From NCBI GenBank assembly GCA_016125075.1, contig WGMO01000015.1:110379-174378 (forward strand): 64,000 nucleotides of DNA, written 5' to 3'. The stretch is from Terrimonas sp. (GTDB taxonomy: Bacteria; Bacteroidota; Bacteroidia; Chitinophagales; Chitinophagaceae). This document shows positions 9,087 to 18,240 of the stretch, one piece after another. Each line of letters begins with the position of its first letter. The stretch's first letter is position 1. The translations under genes and the position numbers were made by a program. The notes under the pieces are model-generated. The model saw only the letters and a list, made by a program, of their open reading frames with translations. It was not told where the DNA came from and did no database searches.

Positions 9087-10595
9087 ATGAAAAAACATTT
9101 CCTGTCATTCCTTTTTATGATTTTTTCGCTTTCAGGTTTTGCTCAAAAAGACAACCTGATTGTTATTGGAAAAGTAGATTCGGTTTATTCTCAGATCCTG
9201 AAGGAGCAAAGAAAGGTTTGGGTCTATGTACCGAATATGAATGCCGGGCAGCCAGCATCGGATCAACGCTACCCTGTGGTGTACCTGCTCGACGGGGATG
9301 CGCATTTTGAATCTGTTGTGGGCATGATCCAGCAGCTTAGCCAGGTAAATGGGAATACAGTTGTGCCGGAAATGATCGTGGTCGGCATCCCCAATACGGA
9401 CAGGACCAGGGATCTGACCCCTACCCATATCACAAGTGACCCGCCAATAATGGACAGTAATTTTTCAAAAAACACCGGCGGTGGTGAAAACTTCACCTCC
9501 TTTATAGAAAAAGAACTGATGCCGCATATTGATTCTGCTTATCCTACGGCACCTTTTAAAATGCTGATCGGCCACTCCTTTGGAGGACTGACCGTGATGA
9601 ATATACTTACTAACCAGACGGCTTTGTTCAATGCCTATATCGCCATCGATCCCAGCATGTGGTATGACCAGGAACGCTTTTTGAAAGCCACGGAACAAAA
9701 GCTTTCCAAACAAAAGTTTAACGGTACCAGTCTCTACCTGGGTATTGCGAATACAATGCCGGAGGGTATGACACTGGAGAAAATGAAAAAAGATACGACA
9801 GCGATCACCCGGCATATCCGTTCCATTTTTGCATTGAACCAGTATATCAAGGCCCATCCGCAAAACGGATTGCAATATGCCAGCCGCTATTATGCCGATG
9901 ATGATCATGGCTCGGTACCGTTAGCAACAGAGTATGACGGTCTGCGGTTTCTATTTAAATGGTACCGTATGAAACTGACACCGGATGATTTTATGGCCCC
10001 GGGACTGGGCATTGTAAAAAAGATGCAACAACATTACCAGGATGTTTCGAAACATTTCGGGTACAAGGTTCTGCCACCGGAAATGCAGATCAACGGGCTG
10101 GGGTATAATGCACTTTCGTTGAAACAGTACCCAAAAGCAGCTGCTCTTTTTGAAATGAATATCGCCAATTATCCCAACAGCGGTAATGTATATGATTCCT
10201 ACGCGGATCTGCTGCTCGCCCGGAAAGATACCCAGCAGGCGATTGTCAATTATAAGAAAGCACTGGCCTTAACTCAAAGTGCGGAAACACAATATAAATT
10301 AGACCAGCTGACCGGCAAAGCATTATATACCCTTAGCCCTGAAGCATTGGAAAAATATGCAGCCGTATTTACATTTGACGACTATGCATTAACAGCAACC
10401 ACATTTGTAAAAGACAAGGCGCTTTGGGCCACTGTACCGGGGCAGGATGATTCCGAACTGGTACCTGTTTCGGCTGATACATTCACGGTAAAAGGAAAGA
10501 AGGGATATACCGTAGTCTTTGAAATGAAAGAAGGGCGGGCCATTGGATTTACTGCTACGCAACCCAACGGTATTTTTAAGGCACATGTAAAGTAG
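9087..10595 (+). CDS. Secreted esterase (Esterase D/Fes family) with TPR-like C-terminus
   Basis: 502 residues. A signal peptide (ending SGFAQ) is followed by an esterase D/enterochelin-esterase-like domain to about residue 290: VYLLDGDAHFE, a GHSFGG nucleophile elbow near residue 163, and a late DDDHGSVP histidine. Then come helical tetratricopeptide-like repeats (NGLGYNALSLKQYPKAAALFEMN; NVYDSYADLLLARKDTQQAIVNYKKAL) and a short beta domain. Members hydrolyse ester bonds of siderophores or acyl-sugars; the substrate is unknown here. The gene is bracketed by direct copies of the 167-bp repeat array (8406-9006 and 10629-11081). Confidence 0.88.
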   Translation: MKKHFLSFLFMIFSLSGFAQKDNLIVIGKVDSVYSQILKEQRKVWVYVPNMNAGQPASDQRYPVVYLLDGDAHFESVVGMIQQLSQVNGNTVVPEMIVVGIPNTDRTRDLTPTHITSDPPIMDSNFSKNTGGGENFTSFIEKELMPHIDSAYPTAPFKMLIGHSFGGLTVMNILTNQTALFNAYIAIDPSMWYDQERFLKATEQKLSKQKFNGTSLYLGIANTMPEGMTLEKMKKDTTAITRHIRSIFALNQYIKAHPQNGLQYASRYYADDDHGSVPLATEYDGLRFLFKWYRMKLTPDDFMAPGLGIVKKMQQHYQDVSKHFGYKVLPPEMQINGLGYNALSLKQYPKAAALFEMNIANYPNSGNVYDSYADLLLARKDTQQAIVNYKKALALTQSAETQYKLDQLTGKALYTLSPEALEKYAAVFTFDDYALTATTFVKDKALWATVPGQDDSELVPVSADTFTVKGKKGYTVVFEMKEGRAIGFTATQPNGIFKAHVK

Positions 10596-10628
10596 TTGGC
10601 CATTCTGACTTTTGAAGAGAGGATTTTT

Positions 10629-11081
10629 ACCACAGAGACACAGAGGCACAGAGTAATGTATAGTCATAATGCTTATTACGCTTACCCCTCTTTCTTATAA
10701 ACTATTACTTGCTAAATGAATCCCTTTGTGTCTCTGTGCCTCTGTGGTTTTATTCTTTTAATAAGGAAAAGGGCTCGATCCAGGAATAATTTTTACCACA
10801 GAGATACAGAGACACAGAGTAATGTATAGTCATACTGCTTATTACGATTACCCCTCTTTCTTATAAACTATTACTTGCTTAATGAATCCCTTTGTGTCTC
10901 TGTGTCTCTGTGGTTTTATTCTTTTAATAAGGAAAAGGGCTCGATCCAGGAGTAATTTTTTACCACAGAGACACAGAGGCACAGAGTAATGTATAGTCAT
11001 ACTGCTTATTACGATTACCCCTCTTTCTTATAAACTATTAATTGCTAAATGAATCCCTTTGTGTCTCTGTGTCTCTGTGGT
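10629..11081. repeat. Tandem array 2 of the 167-bp palindromic repeat (3 units)
   Basis: Units at 10629-10748, 10795-10914 and 10962-11081, spaced 166-167 bp. Same arms, interior and linker as array 1 and in the same orientation. The linker here reads aaggaaaagggctcgatcc. After the last unit the linker is truncated to ttcattcttcgatccag. It fills nearly all of the gap between the esterase and the GntP permease. Confidence 0.93.
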
Positions 11082-11169
11082 TTCATTCTTCGATCCAGTT
11101 AATGAACTGTATTGTATACTGGAATATATATTTATGTTTTAGTACATTTAATAATATGAATTGAATGTA

Positions 11170-12498
11170 ATGAACCCTTCCCTCCCCCAAATCATCCTGT
11201 TTCTATTGCTGGGTATGGCACTCATCATCCTGTTTACGGCCCGATGGCGGGTGAATGCCTTTTTTGCATTATTAATTGCAGCATTTGTGGTGGGTTTTGG
11301 AGTCGGTATGCCGGCCGCAATGATCATGAATTCCATTAAGGATGGCTTTGGAAATATCATGCGCTCGCTGGGTCTGCTGATTGTACTGGGAACCACCCTT
11401 GGCGTACTGCTGGAACAAAGCGGCTGCTCGAGGGTAATGGCCAATACGATTCTAAGAATAACGGGTGAGAGAAGGGCACAGTTAGCTATGAGCATCACGG
11501 GTTTCCTGGTGGGACTACCCGTTTTTTGTGATTCAGGGTTTATCGTACTCAGCGGCTTGAATACCTCCCTGGTCCGCCGCACGGGAATATCCATGGTCAT
11601 CATGGCCGTTTCGCTGGCAACGGGTTTATATGCTGTTCATTGCCTGCTGCCGCCCCATCCGGGAGCAGCTGCCGGTGCAGCAGTATTGGGAGTGGATATG
11701 GGTATCCTGCTAAGTACCGGTATTGCGGTGGCCCTTCCGGCTGTGATCGTGGGAAATCTTTGGGCCCGGTTTGCCGGAAAAAAATTAACACCAGTTATTT
11801 TACCGGAGGAAGAAGCCGGCGGGATCATACACCCGGAACCTCCCGTTTTCATGGCATTTTTACCGGTACTGGTACCCATATTTTTAATAGCCTTCAATTC
11901 ATTTCTTTCCATAAGAGGTAGTAATAGTTACCTGCAACCGGTTTTATCCGTGTTAGGAGAGCCTGTGGTCGCACTGGCTGTCGGGATAGGGATTATTTTT
12001 GTGGCGGTGCGGCATTGGACCCTTTCTTCTATCACTCAACAACTTCAGGCAGGGGTGGAAAAAGCAGGAAGTATCCTGGTGATTACCGGAGCTGGCGGCG
12101 CTTTCGGGGCCGTGCTTTCAGCTACCCAACTGGGCACATCCCTTAGTGCCGTGGCTAATCTTTCCGGTATGGGAATCTTATTCCCGTTTTTAATCTCTTT
12201 TGTATTGAAAACAGCCCAGGGCTCCTCTACAGTGGCGATGATCACGGCAGCATCGATCGTTTTACCCCTCTTACCGGTGCTGGGTCTTGATACCAGCCAT
12301 GGAAAGCTTCTTTGTCTTTTGTCCATGGGTGCCGGATCCATGATGATCTCGCATGCCAATGATTCCTATTTCTGGGTCGTGGCAAAATTTTCTGGTCTTG
12401 ATATGCGCTCCATGCTCAGGGTCTATTCTTTGGCTACGCTTTGGATGGGTCTTGTATCCCTGGCCGTTGTGTATTTGTTATCATATGTATTATTGTAA
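11170..12498 (+). CDS. GntP family permease (gluconate/glycerate-type proton symporter)
   Basis: 442 residues from the ATG at 11170 (a TTG 9 bp upstream also opens the frame). About twelve hydrophobic helices and typical GntP segments: GFGNIMRSLGLLIVLGTTLGVLLEQSG, GLPVFCDSGFIVLSGL, LLPPHPGAAAGA and AQGSSTVAMITAASI. The family imports gluconate, glycerate and related hydroxy-acids with protons. It is followed after 5 bp by a glycerate kinase, so the likely cargo is glycerate or a precursor of it. The operon is preceded by repeat array 2. Confidence 0.92.
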   Translation: MNPSLPQIILFLLLGMALIILFTARWRVNAFFALLIAAFVVGFGVGMPAAMIMNSIKDGFGNIMRSLGLLIVLGTTLGVLLEQSGCSRVMANTILRITGERRAQLAMSITGFLVGLPVFCDSGFIVLSGLNTSLVRRTGISMVIMAVSLATGLYAVHCLLPPHPGAAAGAAVLGVDMGILLSTGIAVALPAVIVGNLWARFAGKKLTPVILPEEEAGGIIHPEPPVFMAFLPVLVPIFLIAFNSFLSIRGSNSYLQPVLSVLGEPVVALAVGIGIIFVAVRHWTLSSITQQLQAGVEKAGSILVITGAGGAFGAVLSATQLGTSLSAVANLSGMGILFPFLISFVLKTAQGSSTVAMITAASIVLPLLPVLGLDTSHGKLLCLLSMGAGSMMISHANDSYFWVVAKFSGLDMRSMLRVYSLATLWMGLVSLAVVYLLSYVLL

Positions 12499-12503
12499 AT
12501 TTT

Positions 12504-13643
12504 ATGCATATCCTGCTTGCCCCTAATGCTTTTAAAAATGCCCTAGCTGCCCCGTTGGCAGCAGCAGCGCTGCAAAAAGGATTGCTGGCATCTCACCTGA
12601 AATGCACGCTGCAATGTTTTCCCGTAGGAGATGGAGGCGATGGAACGGCAGCACTGATCATCCGGCATACAGGGGGGGAGTTCATCAGCAGATCCGTTCT
12701 GGATCCTTTTGGCAGGGAAATAGATGCCCGTTTGGGCATCACCGATGGTGGTAAGACGGCTGTCATTGAAATGGCCGATGCTTCAGGTCTCCGCTTATTA
12801 CAGCCCGATCAATACGACCCATTGATGGCCAGCAGCTATGGTACCGGCCAGCTGATCCTCGGGGCACTGGACAGGGGTGTGCAGAAGATCATCCTCTGTA
12901 TCGGTGGAAGTGCTACGGTGGATGGTGCCACCGGTATCACCAGGGCGTTGGGGGTCCGGTTTCTAAATTCCGAAGGAGCGGAACTGAAAAAAATACCCGC
13001 CGATCTTCCCGATCTGGCCAGAATCGATCTATCTCAAATGGATAACCGAATTTTTCGTACTGAACTGATCATTCTCTGTGATGTTGACAATACCCTGCTC
13101 GGCCCGCAGGGAGCTGCCATGGTTTTTGGCCCCCAGAAGGGCGCCAATGCAGAAGACTGTTTGCGACTCGAAGCCGGTTTGTCTCGTTTACGGGATGTGA
13201 TCCTTGCTGCAACCGGCAGTGATATCGCGATAATACCCCATGGCGGTGCGGCAGGGGGCGTGGCTGCTGGCCTGGCCGGAATGATGAAGGCCCGCTTACT
13301 GAATGGCATCGAGGCTTTTTTGGAGATTACCGGTTTTGAATCGGCATTGACACCGGCCAGCCTGGTCATCACCGGCGAAGGAAGCATTGATGCGCAGACA
13401 CTACAGGGTAAGGGTCCTTTTGGTGTGGCGAAGCGGGCTAAGGAAAAAGGGATTCCGGTTATCGGGGTGGCCGGGAAAATTCCCCTGGAGGCAGATCCTG
13501 GCCTGCAAGCTTATTTTGATGTTTTAATACCGATTAATCACCGCCTGACTGATCTACAGGAAGCCATCCTGGATACGGAACTGAACCTGGAGTGGACGGC
13601 CAGGATGATCGGGGATTTGCTGGCCTTGAAATGCGCAGGCTAA
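12504..13643 (+). CDS. Glycerate 2-kinase (GarK/GlxK family)
   Basis: 379 residues from the ATG at 12504. The open frame extends to 12441 inside gntP, but MHILLAPNAFKNALAAP is the standard family start. Motifs: GDGGDGTAALI, IGGSATVDGATGITRALG, GGAAGGVAAGLAG and VITGEGSIDAQTLQGKGPFGVAKRAK. The enzyme phosphorylates D-glycerate with ATP to 2-phosphoglycerate in the glyoxylate/glucarate route. It is translationally close to the permease (5-bp gap), giving a two-gene uptake and activation operon. Confidence 0.93.
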   Translation: MHILLAPNAFKNALAAPLAAAALQKGLLASHLKCTLQCFPVGDGGDGTAALIIRHTGGEFISRSVLDPFGREIDARLGITDGGKTAVIEMADASGLRLLQPDQYDPLMASSYGTGQLILGALDRGVQKIILCIGGSATVDGATGITRALGVRFLNSEGAELKKIPADLPDLARIDLSQMDNRIFRTELIILCDVDNTLLGPQGAAMVFGPQKGANAEDCLRLEAGLSRLRDVILAATGSDIAIIPHGGAAGGVAAGLAGMMKARLLNGIEAFLEITGFESALTPASLVITGEGSIDAQTLQGKGPFGVAKRAKEKGIPVIGVAGKIPLEADPGLQAYFDVLIPINHRLTDLQEAILDTELNLEWTARMIGDLLALKCAG

Positions 13644-13719
13644 TTGCCAGGCACCATTCAGCTTCATACAATATAAAAAGCATTGGTATTAAGGATTGTC
13701 TCCGGTCTGTCCAAAACAG

Positions 13720-15135
13720 TTATTTCAGGAACATATCCATCAGCATATCCAGCTGGTTGACGCCAATACGCTTTGACTGAATGACCTGTTGATCATTCAA
13801 TACGTAGATCAGCGGGGAAGATTTGATATCGTAAGTTTTTAATACTGCCAATAAGTTTTTTGGGTCCGCGAAATACACATGGGTCCATTCATCCAAACCA
13901 TTTTCATCCACATATTTCCAGTTCTTATCAATATTTTCATATTGGTCGATGCAAACAGAAAGAATACGGACTCCTCTCGATTTATATTTTTCATAGAATT
14001 GCTTCAACTTAAGGGCATCTGATTTACAGAGGCTGCAATTCTCCCGCCAGAAATACACGATGGTATAAGCAGCCGGGATCATTCCAAAATCAAAAGGCAT
14101 CCCCTTCCGGGTAAGGGCAGGCAGGGAAGGGGCCTTTTTTCCGATCAGTATGGGGTCGAGGGTATTGGCGTTGTCGATTATTTTTTGCAACTGTTCTTTT
14201 TCCGTCCAGGGGGCCTTCCCTTTAGCATAATAATTTTTGGCAAGATGCACATAAACAGCATCCATGCCCACAATCTTGGAGGAAGCATATTTGTTCAGGA
14301 AATGTATCAGGTAGAACTTGTACGATTCCGGGGCTGCGCTTAACTTGTTCATTACAAAATCGATGGCCCGGCAAAGGCTATCGGGATGCTGTACCTGCAG
14401 ATTTTCAATAAAATAATTGATCTTGGAAAAGAGTACCGGTGACCGGAGCAGTCTTGGGTCACCCATCTCCATATTATCGAAAAAATGATTTTTAGCATAC
14501 TGCCATGACTTTGTTTCCACTTCCTTTTTTGAGCCTGCAAATTCGGGGTTGTTGACAGGAAGGGTCGCTTTGATCAAACTGGCCGTAAGGGAACCCGGAT
14601 AGTTTTTTATCAGTTTTTTTTGATAGGCCAGGTTGGCATTTTCCAGGGAATCCATTTTTTCCTGCAAGAAGCTGGTATCGGTTTTTTGCTTCCGGGCCAT
14701 CGCCATATCCGCTTTCAGTTGATCCTCCTCTTTTCCGATCAGGGACTGGAAGTTGATATATTTATAGAAGAGTTGGTTTTCAAAACTTTGTCCCCCGAAT
14801 ATTATCTGTCCGCTGAGGTCATCCCGCTCGGTCTGAATGCTGAATTGCTGTTCATTTTTATCGACCATGATCTCAAAATACTTATTGTCAGGTGGTAATA
14901 CAATCATGTAAACACCCCCTTCCAGCGGCTTATTCCCCTTAAATTCAAACCAGCCTTCTGTATTATAAACGGCAGTGTCTTTGATATACTGCTTATCCCC
15001 ATAATAATAGGCGAGGTATAATTTTTTTTCTGAAAATCCTTTGATCTGTACACGGATTGCATAACCTGTTTGGGCCAATAGCGCAAGGCCAGCCAGGCAA
15101 AACATGGGCATCAATATTAATATTCTTCTCATCAT
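13720..15135 (-). CDS. TlpA-like thioredoxin-fold protein with N-terminal DUF4369-type domain
   Basis: About 471 residues from the ATG at 15135; the preceding MIIAAT codons are unlikely to be translated. A hydrophobic signal segment (ILILMPMFCLAGLALLAQ) is followed by a DUF4369-type beta domain (IRVQIKGFSEKKLYLAYYYGDKQ), a helical middle region, and an AhpC/TSA-type thioredoxin domain from about residue 330. This has the redox pair NCSLCKSDALKL and the strand VYFADPKNLLAVLKTYDI. In Bacteroidota such proteins are periplasmic thiol-disulphide oxidoreductases. The partner is unknown; the gene stands alone. Confidence 0.85.
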   Translation of the reverse strand: MMRRILILMPMFCLAGLALLAQTGYAIRVQIKGFSEKKLYLAYYYGDKQYIKDTAVYNTEGWFEFKGNKPLEGGVYMIVLPPDNKYFEIMVDKNEQQFSIQTERDDLSGQIIFGGQSFENQLFYKYINFQSLIGKEEDQLKADMAMARKQKTDTSFLQEKMDSLENANLAYQKKLIKNYPGSLTASLIKATLPVNNPEFAGSKKEVETKSWQYAKNHFFDNMEMGDPRLLRSPVLFSKINYFIENLQVQHPDSLCRAIDFVMNKLSAAPESYKFYLIHFLNKYASSKIVGMDAVYVHLAKNYYAKGKAPWTEKEQLQKIIDNANTLDPILIGKKAPSLPALTRKGMPFDFGMIPAAYTIVYFWRENCSLCKSDALKLKQFYEKYKSRGVRILSVCIDQYENIDKNWKYVDENGLDEWTHVYFADPKNLLAVLKTYDIKSSPLIYVLNDQQVIQSKRIGVNQLDMLMDMFLK

Positions 15136-15474
15136 GGTCGCTGCAATTATCATATTGTGAATATCCGAATGGTATTATCCGGGAAATGCATTTGATGGAT
15201 GTCATCAAACTTAGTGACCCAATATATAAAAAAGAATTTTAAATAGAAACCCTGTTGATCCTGTAACACTCATGATGGCTGTATGCGGTGCATTATCATA
15301 TTTTGGATGATCAATATCATGTTATCGGATTTTAACCCCGCCTACCTTTACCGCCTGCATGACTCCTATTTGGAAAAATATTATCAGCAGGCCGACCTGA
15401 GTGCCTGGTAATAATGGTTGTTTAGGGACAAATAACCGGTACACACGTGATATTTCATCAGTAAAAATTCAAGT
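15136..15474. other. Intergenic region between the TlpA-like gene and tnaA
   Basis: A divergent intergenic region of about 340 bp that should hold promoters for both flanking genes. A 34-codon frame at 15307-15411 on the + strand (starting MINIMLSDFNPAYLYRLHDS) has a plausible composition but no homologue I know; it could be a gene remnant. Nothing else stands out. Confidence 0.4.
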
Positions 15475-16848
15475 ATGCAAACGATCATAGAACCCTTCCG
15501 CATTAAGTCGGTGGAACCCATTTATTTCACCACAAAAGCCGAAAGACGCGATATTCTAGAAAAAGCGGGATTTAATCCCTTTCGGATCCATGCTGATCAT
15601 GTATTGATTGATCTGCTTACGGATAGTGGTACCAGCGCGATGAGCAGTAACCAGTGGGCCGGTATCATGCAGGGGGATGAATCCTATGCCGGCAGTGCCA
15701 GTTTCTTCCGTTTTGAGAAAACTGTCAGGGACATCACCGGTTTCCGGATTGTGATCCCGGTTCACCAGGGAAGAGCGGCAGAAAAAATTCTTTTTTCCGT
15801 GATCGGGGGAAGCGGAAAATATTTTATCAGCAATACCCTTTTCGATACAACAAGGGCCAATATAGAATTTTCCGGTTCAACAGGGATCGACCTTCCCTGT
15901 GCGGAAGGTAAAATTCCATCGGTACCCGCTCCTTTTAAAGGGAACATCGATACCGAAGCCCTGGAAGCTGTGATCCGCGACAAGGGGGCAAAGAATATCC
16001 CCATGGTGATCATGACCATCACCAACAATTCCGGTGGCGGACAGCCCGTGAGTATGCGCAATATCAGGGAAACAGGAAGGATTTGCCGGCAGCACGGGAT
16101 TCCTTTTTTTATCGACGCCTGCCGTTTCGCAGAAAACAGTTATTTCATCCGGCAGCGGGAGGAAGGATATGCGGATAAGTCTATACCCGAAATAGCCCGG
16201 GAAATATTCTCCTATGCCGATGGCTGTACCATGAGTGCGAAAAAAGATGCCTTTGCCAATATTGGCGGTTTTCTGGCCCTTGATGATCTTGACCTGGCGA
16301 TCCGATGCAGGAACATGCTGATCATCACGGAGGGCTTTACCACTTATGGAGGGTTGGCAGGCCGCGACCTGGAAGCCATTGCTATTGGTTTAAAGGAGGT
16401 GATGGATGAAAATTATCTTGCCTACAGGATCCGCAGTATCGAATACCTGGGCGATAAGCTGGTAAAAGCCGGAGTTCCCGTAATGCAACCAGCCGGCGGG
16501 CATGCGGTTTATATCGATGCCAAAGCGATGCTGCCGCATATACCGGTTGATGCTTATCCCGGGCAGGCACTGGTCTGTGCCTTATACGAGGAAGGAGGGA
16601 TCCGTTCGGTGGAAATCGGCTCGCTCATGTTTGGTAAGTATGACCAGGGGGGAAGGCTGTTGCCGGCAGCCATGGAACTGGTCAGGTTGGCCATACCCCG
16701 GAGGGTATATACCCAGAGCCATATCGATTATGTTGCAGAAGTGATCATTGCGGTTTTCCGCCATAAAGAATGCATAAAAGGGTTAAGGATCCTGGAAGAA
16801 ACTCCACTGCTCAGACATTTCACCGCCAGGCTGGAGCCTTTGAAATAG
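15475..16848 (+). CDS. tnaA: Tryptophanase (L-tryptophan indole-lyase)
   Basis: 457 residues, the full family length. This PLP-dependent beta-eliminating lyase converts L-tryptophan to indole, pyruvate and ammonia. It is colinear with E. coli TnaA throughout: LTDSGTSAMSSNQWAGIMQGDESY, HQGRAAEKI, FIDACRFAEN, and the PLP lysine in MSAKKDAF (Lys-256/257). Two features favour tryptophanase over tyrosine phenol-lyase: RSVEIGS, where TPL has a MERG-type segment with a substrate-binding arginine, and a terminal LRHFTARL with histidine (His-448), where TPL has phenylalanine. No tnaC-like leader or permease is adjacent; a repeat array follows the gene. Confidence 0.92.
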   Translation: MQTIIEPFRIKSVEPIYFTTKAERRDILEKAGFNPFRIHADHVLIDLLTDSGTSAMSSNQWAGIMQGDESYAGSASFFRFEKTVRDITGFRIVIPVHQGRAAEKILFSVIGGSGKYFISNTLFDTTRANIEFSGSTGIDLPCAEGKIPSVPAPFKGNIDTEALEAVIRDKGAKNIPMVIMTITNNSGGGQPVSMRNIRETGRICRQHGIPFFIDACRFAENSYFIRQREEGYADKSIPEIAREIFSYADGCTMSAKKDAFANIGGFLALDDLDLAIRCRNMLIITEGFTTYGGLAGRDLEAIAIGLKEVMDENYLAYRIRSIEYLGDKLVKAGVPVMQPAGGHAVYIDAKAMLPHIPVDAYPGQALVCALYEEGGIRSVEIGSLMFGKYDQGGRLLPAAMELVRLAIPRRVYTQSHIDYVAEVIIAVFRHKECIKGLRILEETPLLRHFTARLEPLK

Positions 16849-16921
16849 GTTTTTGTATTTGGTTGCTGGTGTCAAATAGAAAGTTTTTGGCCGGAGCAGT
16901 GGAAAGTCGGGAATTGATTTT

Positions 16922-17535
16922 ACCACAACAATTCGGAGACACATAGAAATACATAGATAATATTACTTAGTATGCTTTAATCCCTTACTTTTAAACAATT
17001 GCTTACCAAAAGAATCCCTTTGTGTCTCTGTGCCTCTGTGGTTTCATTCTTTTAATAAGGAAAGGGCTCGATCCAGGAGTAATTTTTTACCACAGAGACA
17101 CAGAGGCACAGAGTAATGTATAGTTATAATTCTTATTACGCTTCCCCCTCTTACTTATAAACAATTGCTTACCAAAAGAATCCCTTTGTGTCTCTTGCCT
17201 CTGTGGTTTCATTCTTTTAATAAGGAAAAGGGCTCGATCCAGGAGTAATTTTTTACCACAGAGACACAGAGGCACAGAGTAATGTATAGTCATAATGCTT
17301 ATTACGCTTCCCCCTCTTACTTATAAACAATTCCTTACCAAATGAATCCTTTTGTGTCTCTGTGCCTCTGTGGTTTCATTCTTTTAATAAGGAAAAGGGC
17401 TCGATCCAGGAGTAATTTTTTACCACAGAGACACAGAGTAATGTATAGTCATAATGCTTATTACGCTTCCCCCCCCTCTTTCTTATAAACTATTACTTGC
17501 TAAATGAATCCCATAGTGTCGCTGTTCCTTTGTTG
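16922..17535. repeat. Tandem array 3 of the 167-bp palindromic repeat (4 units)
   Basis: Units at 16922-17042, 17089-17207, 17255-17374 and 17422-17535, spaced 166-167 bp. The orientation is the same as in arrays 1 and 2. The first left arm (accacaacaattcgg) and the last right arm are decayed, while the inner units are nearly identical to each other. It occupies the convergent space between tnaA and the lipoprotein gene at 17568. Confidence 0.92.
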
Positions 17536-17567
17536 ATTTTTGCGGGATGTATTTCCTGTTCATTCCT

Positions 17568-18152
17568 TCATTCCGCCGCTGCTCCAATAAATATGTTACT
17601 GGCTTTATCATTTTCAAAACTGACTATAATACCATCATAGATAGATCCGATCACAATCACATTTTTTTTACTTAAGGACTGATCGATTTCTTTTTCATAG
17701 GCCATCATCACCTCTGCATAGACACTTCCAATACCGATACCCCTTTGGGTTTTTAAAGTGCATGGCTTTTTTACCGTGATGGAAGAAATAAACATATCTT
17801 TTTGACCTTCCTCCATGGCCATATTGAGTGAAATACCCCGCGAACGATACAGCCAGTCCTGGTGCATAAGACCATCCCCAGGCCATAACCCGGTTTTAGA
17901 AACTGAATCGGGACGACCAAACATTCTCATGATAGGCGATGTTTTCATTCCCAATACTAGGTCGCCGATACTGTTCAGCGCAGTGGCGGTATCTGTATCA
18001 GGAGGGATCATGATACCTGAACCGGGAGTATTGGTCAGTGAATTCGTACTGCTGCTGTTCTTTGTTGTATCAGAATTATTACCGGAACTTGTATTATCGT
18101 TACAGGCAGAAAGGGAAAAAAGAAAAAAGAAAAGGATAAAAATATTTTTCAT
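17568..18152 (-). CDS. Putative lipoprotein, unknown function
   Basis: 194 residues. A lipoprotein signal (MKNIFILFFFLFSLSAC) is followed by a Ser/Asn/Thr-rich linker and a globular domain (IGDLVLGMKTSPIMRMFGRPDSVSKTGLWPGDGLMHQDWLYRSRGISLNM). The second half repeats the idea with GIGIGSVYAEVMMAYEKEID. The I-x-L-GMK/GSxxxEVxxAYG pattern is common in small secreted Bacteroidota proteins that contain BamE/SmpA-like repeats, but the match is weak. Function unknown. Confidence 0.7.
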   Translation of the reverse strand: MKNIFILFFFLFSLSACNDNTSSGNNSDTTKNSSSTNSLTNTPGSGIMIPPDTDTATALNSIGDLVLGMKTSPIMRMFGRPDSVSKTGLWPGDGLMHQDWLYRSRGISLNMAMEEGQKDMFISSITVKKPCTLKTQRGIGIGSVYAEVMMAYEKEIDQSLSKKNVIVIGSIYDGIIVSFENDKASNIFIGAAAE

Positions 18153-18180
18153 CAGTACTTTTTATAAGGGGAAGGTATAA

Positions 18181-18217
18181 AAATAAAAAATGCCATTCTT
18201 TTATCAAACGGCATTTT
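18181..18217 (-). terminator. Rho-independent terminator of the NmrA-like gene
   Basis: On the minus strand, aaaatgcc and ggcatttt pair across a 15-nt loop and are followed by a T-rich tract. It lies just past the stop of the gene at 18241-19176. Confidence 0.7.
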
Positions 18218-18240
18218 ATAGGTTCAATGATTTGTTAAAT

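Noticed and set aside
8406..17535. CRISPR-like array
   Set aside because: Units are about 120 bp and the stretches between them are nearly identical, so they are not unique spacers. No cas genes were seen.
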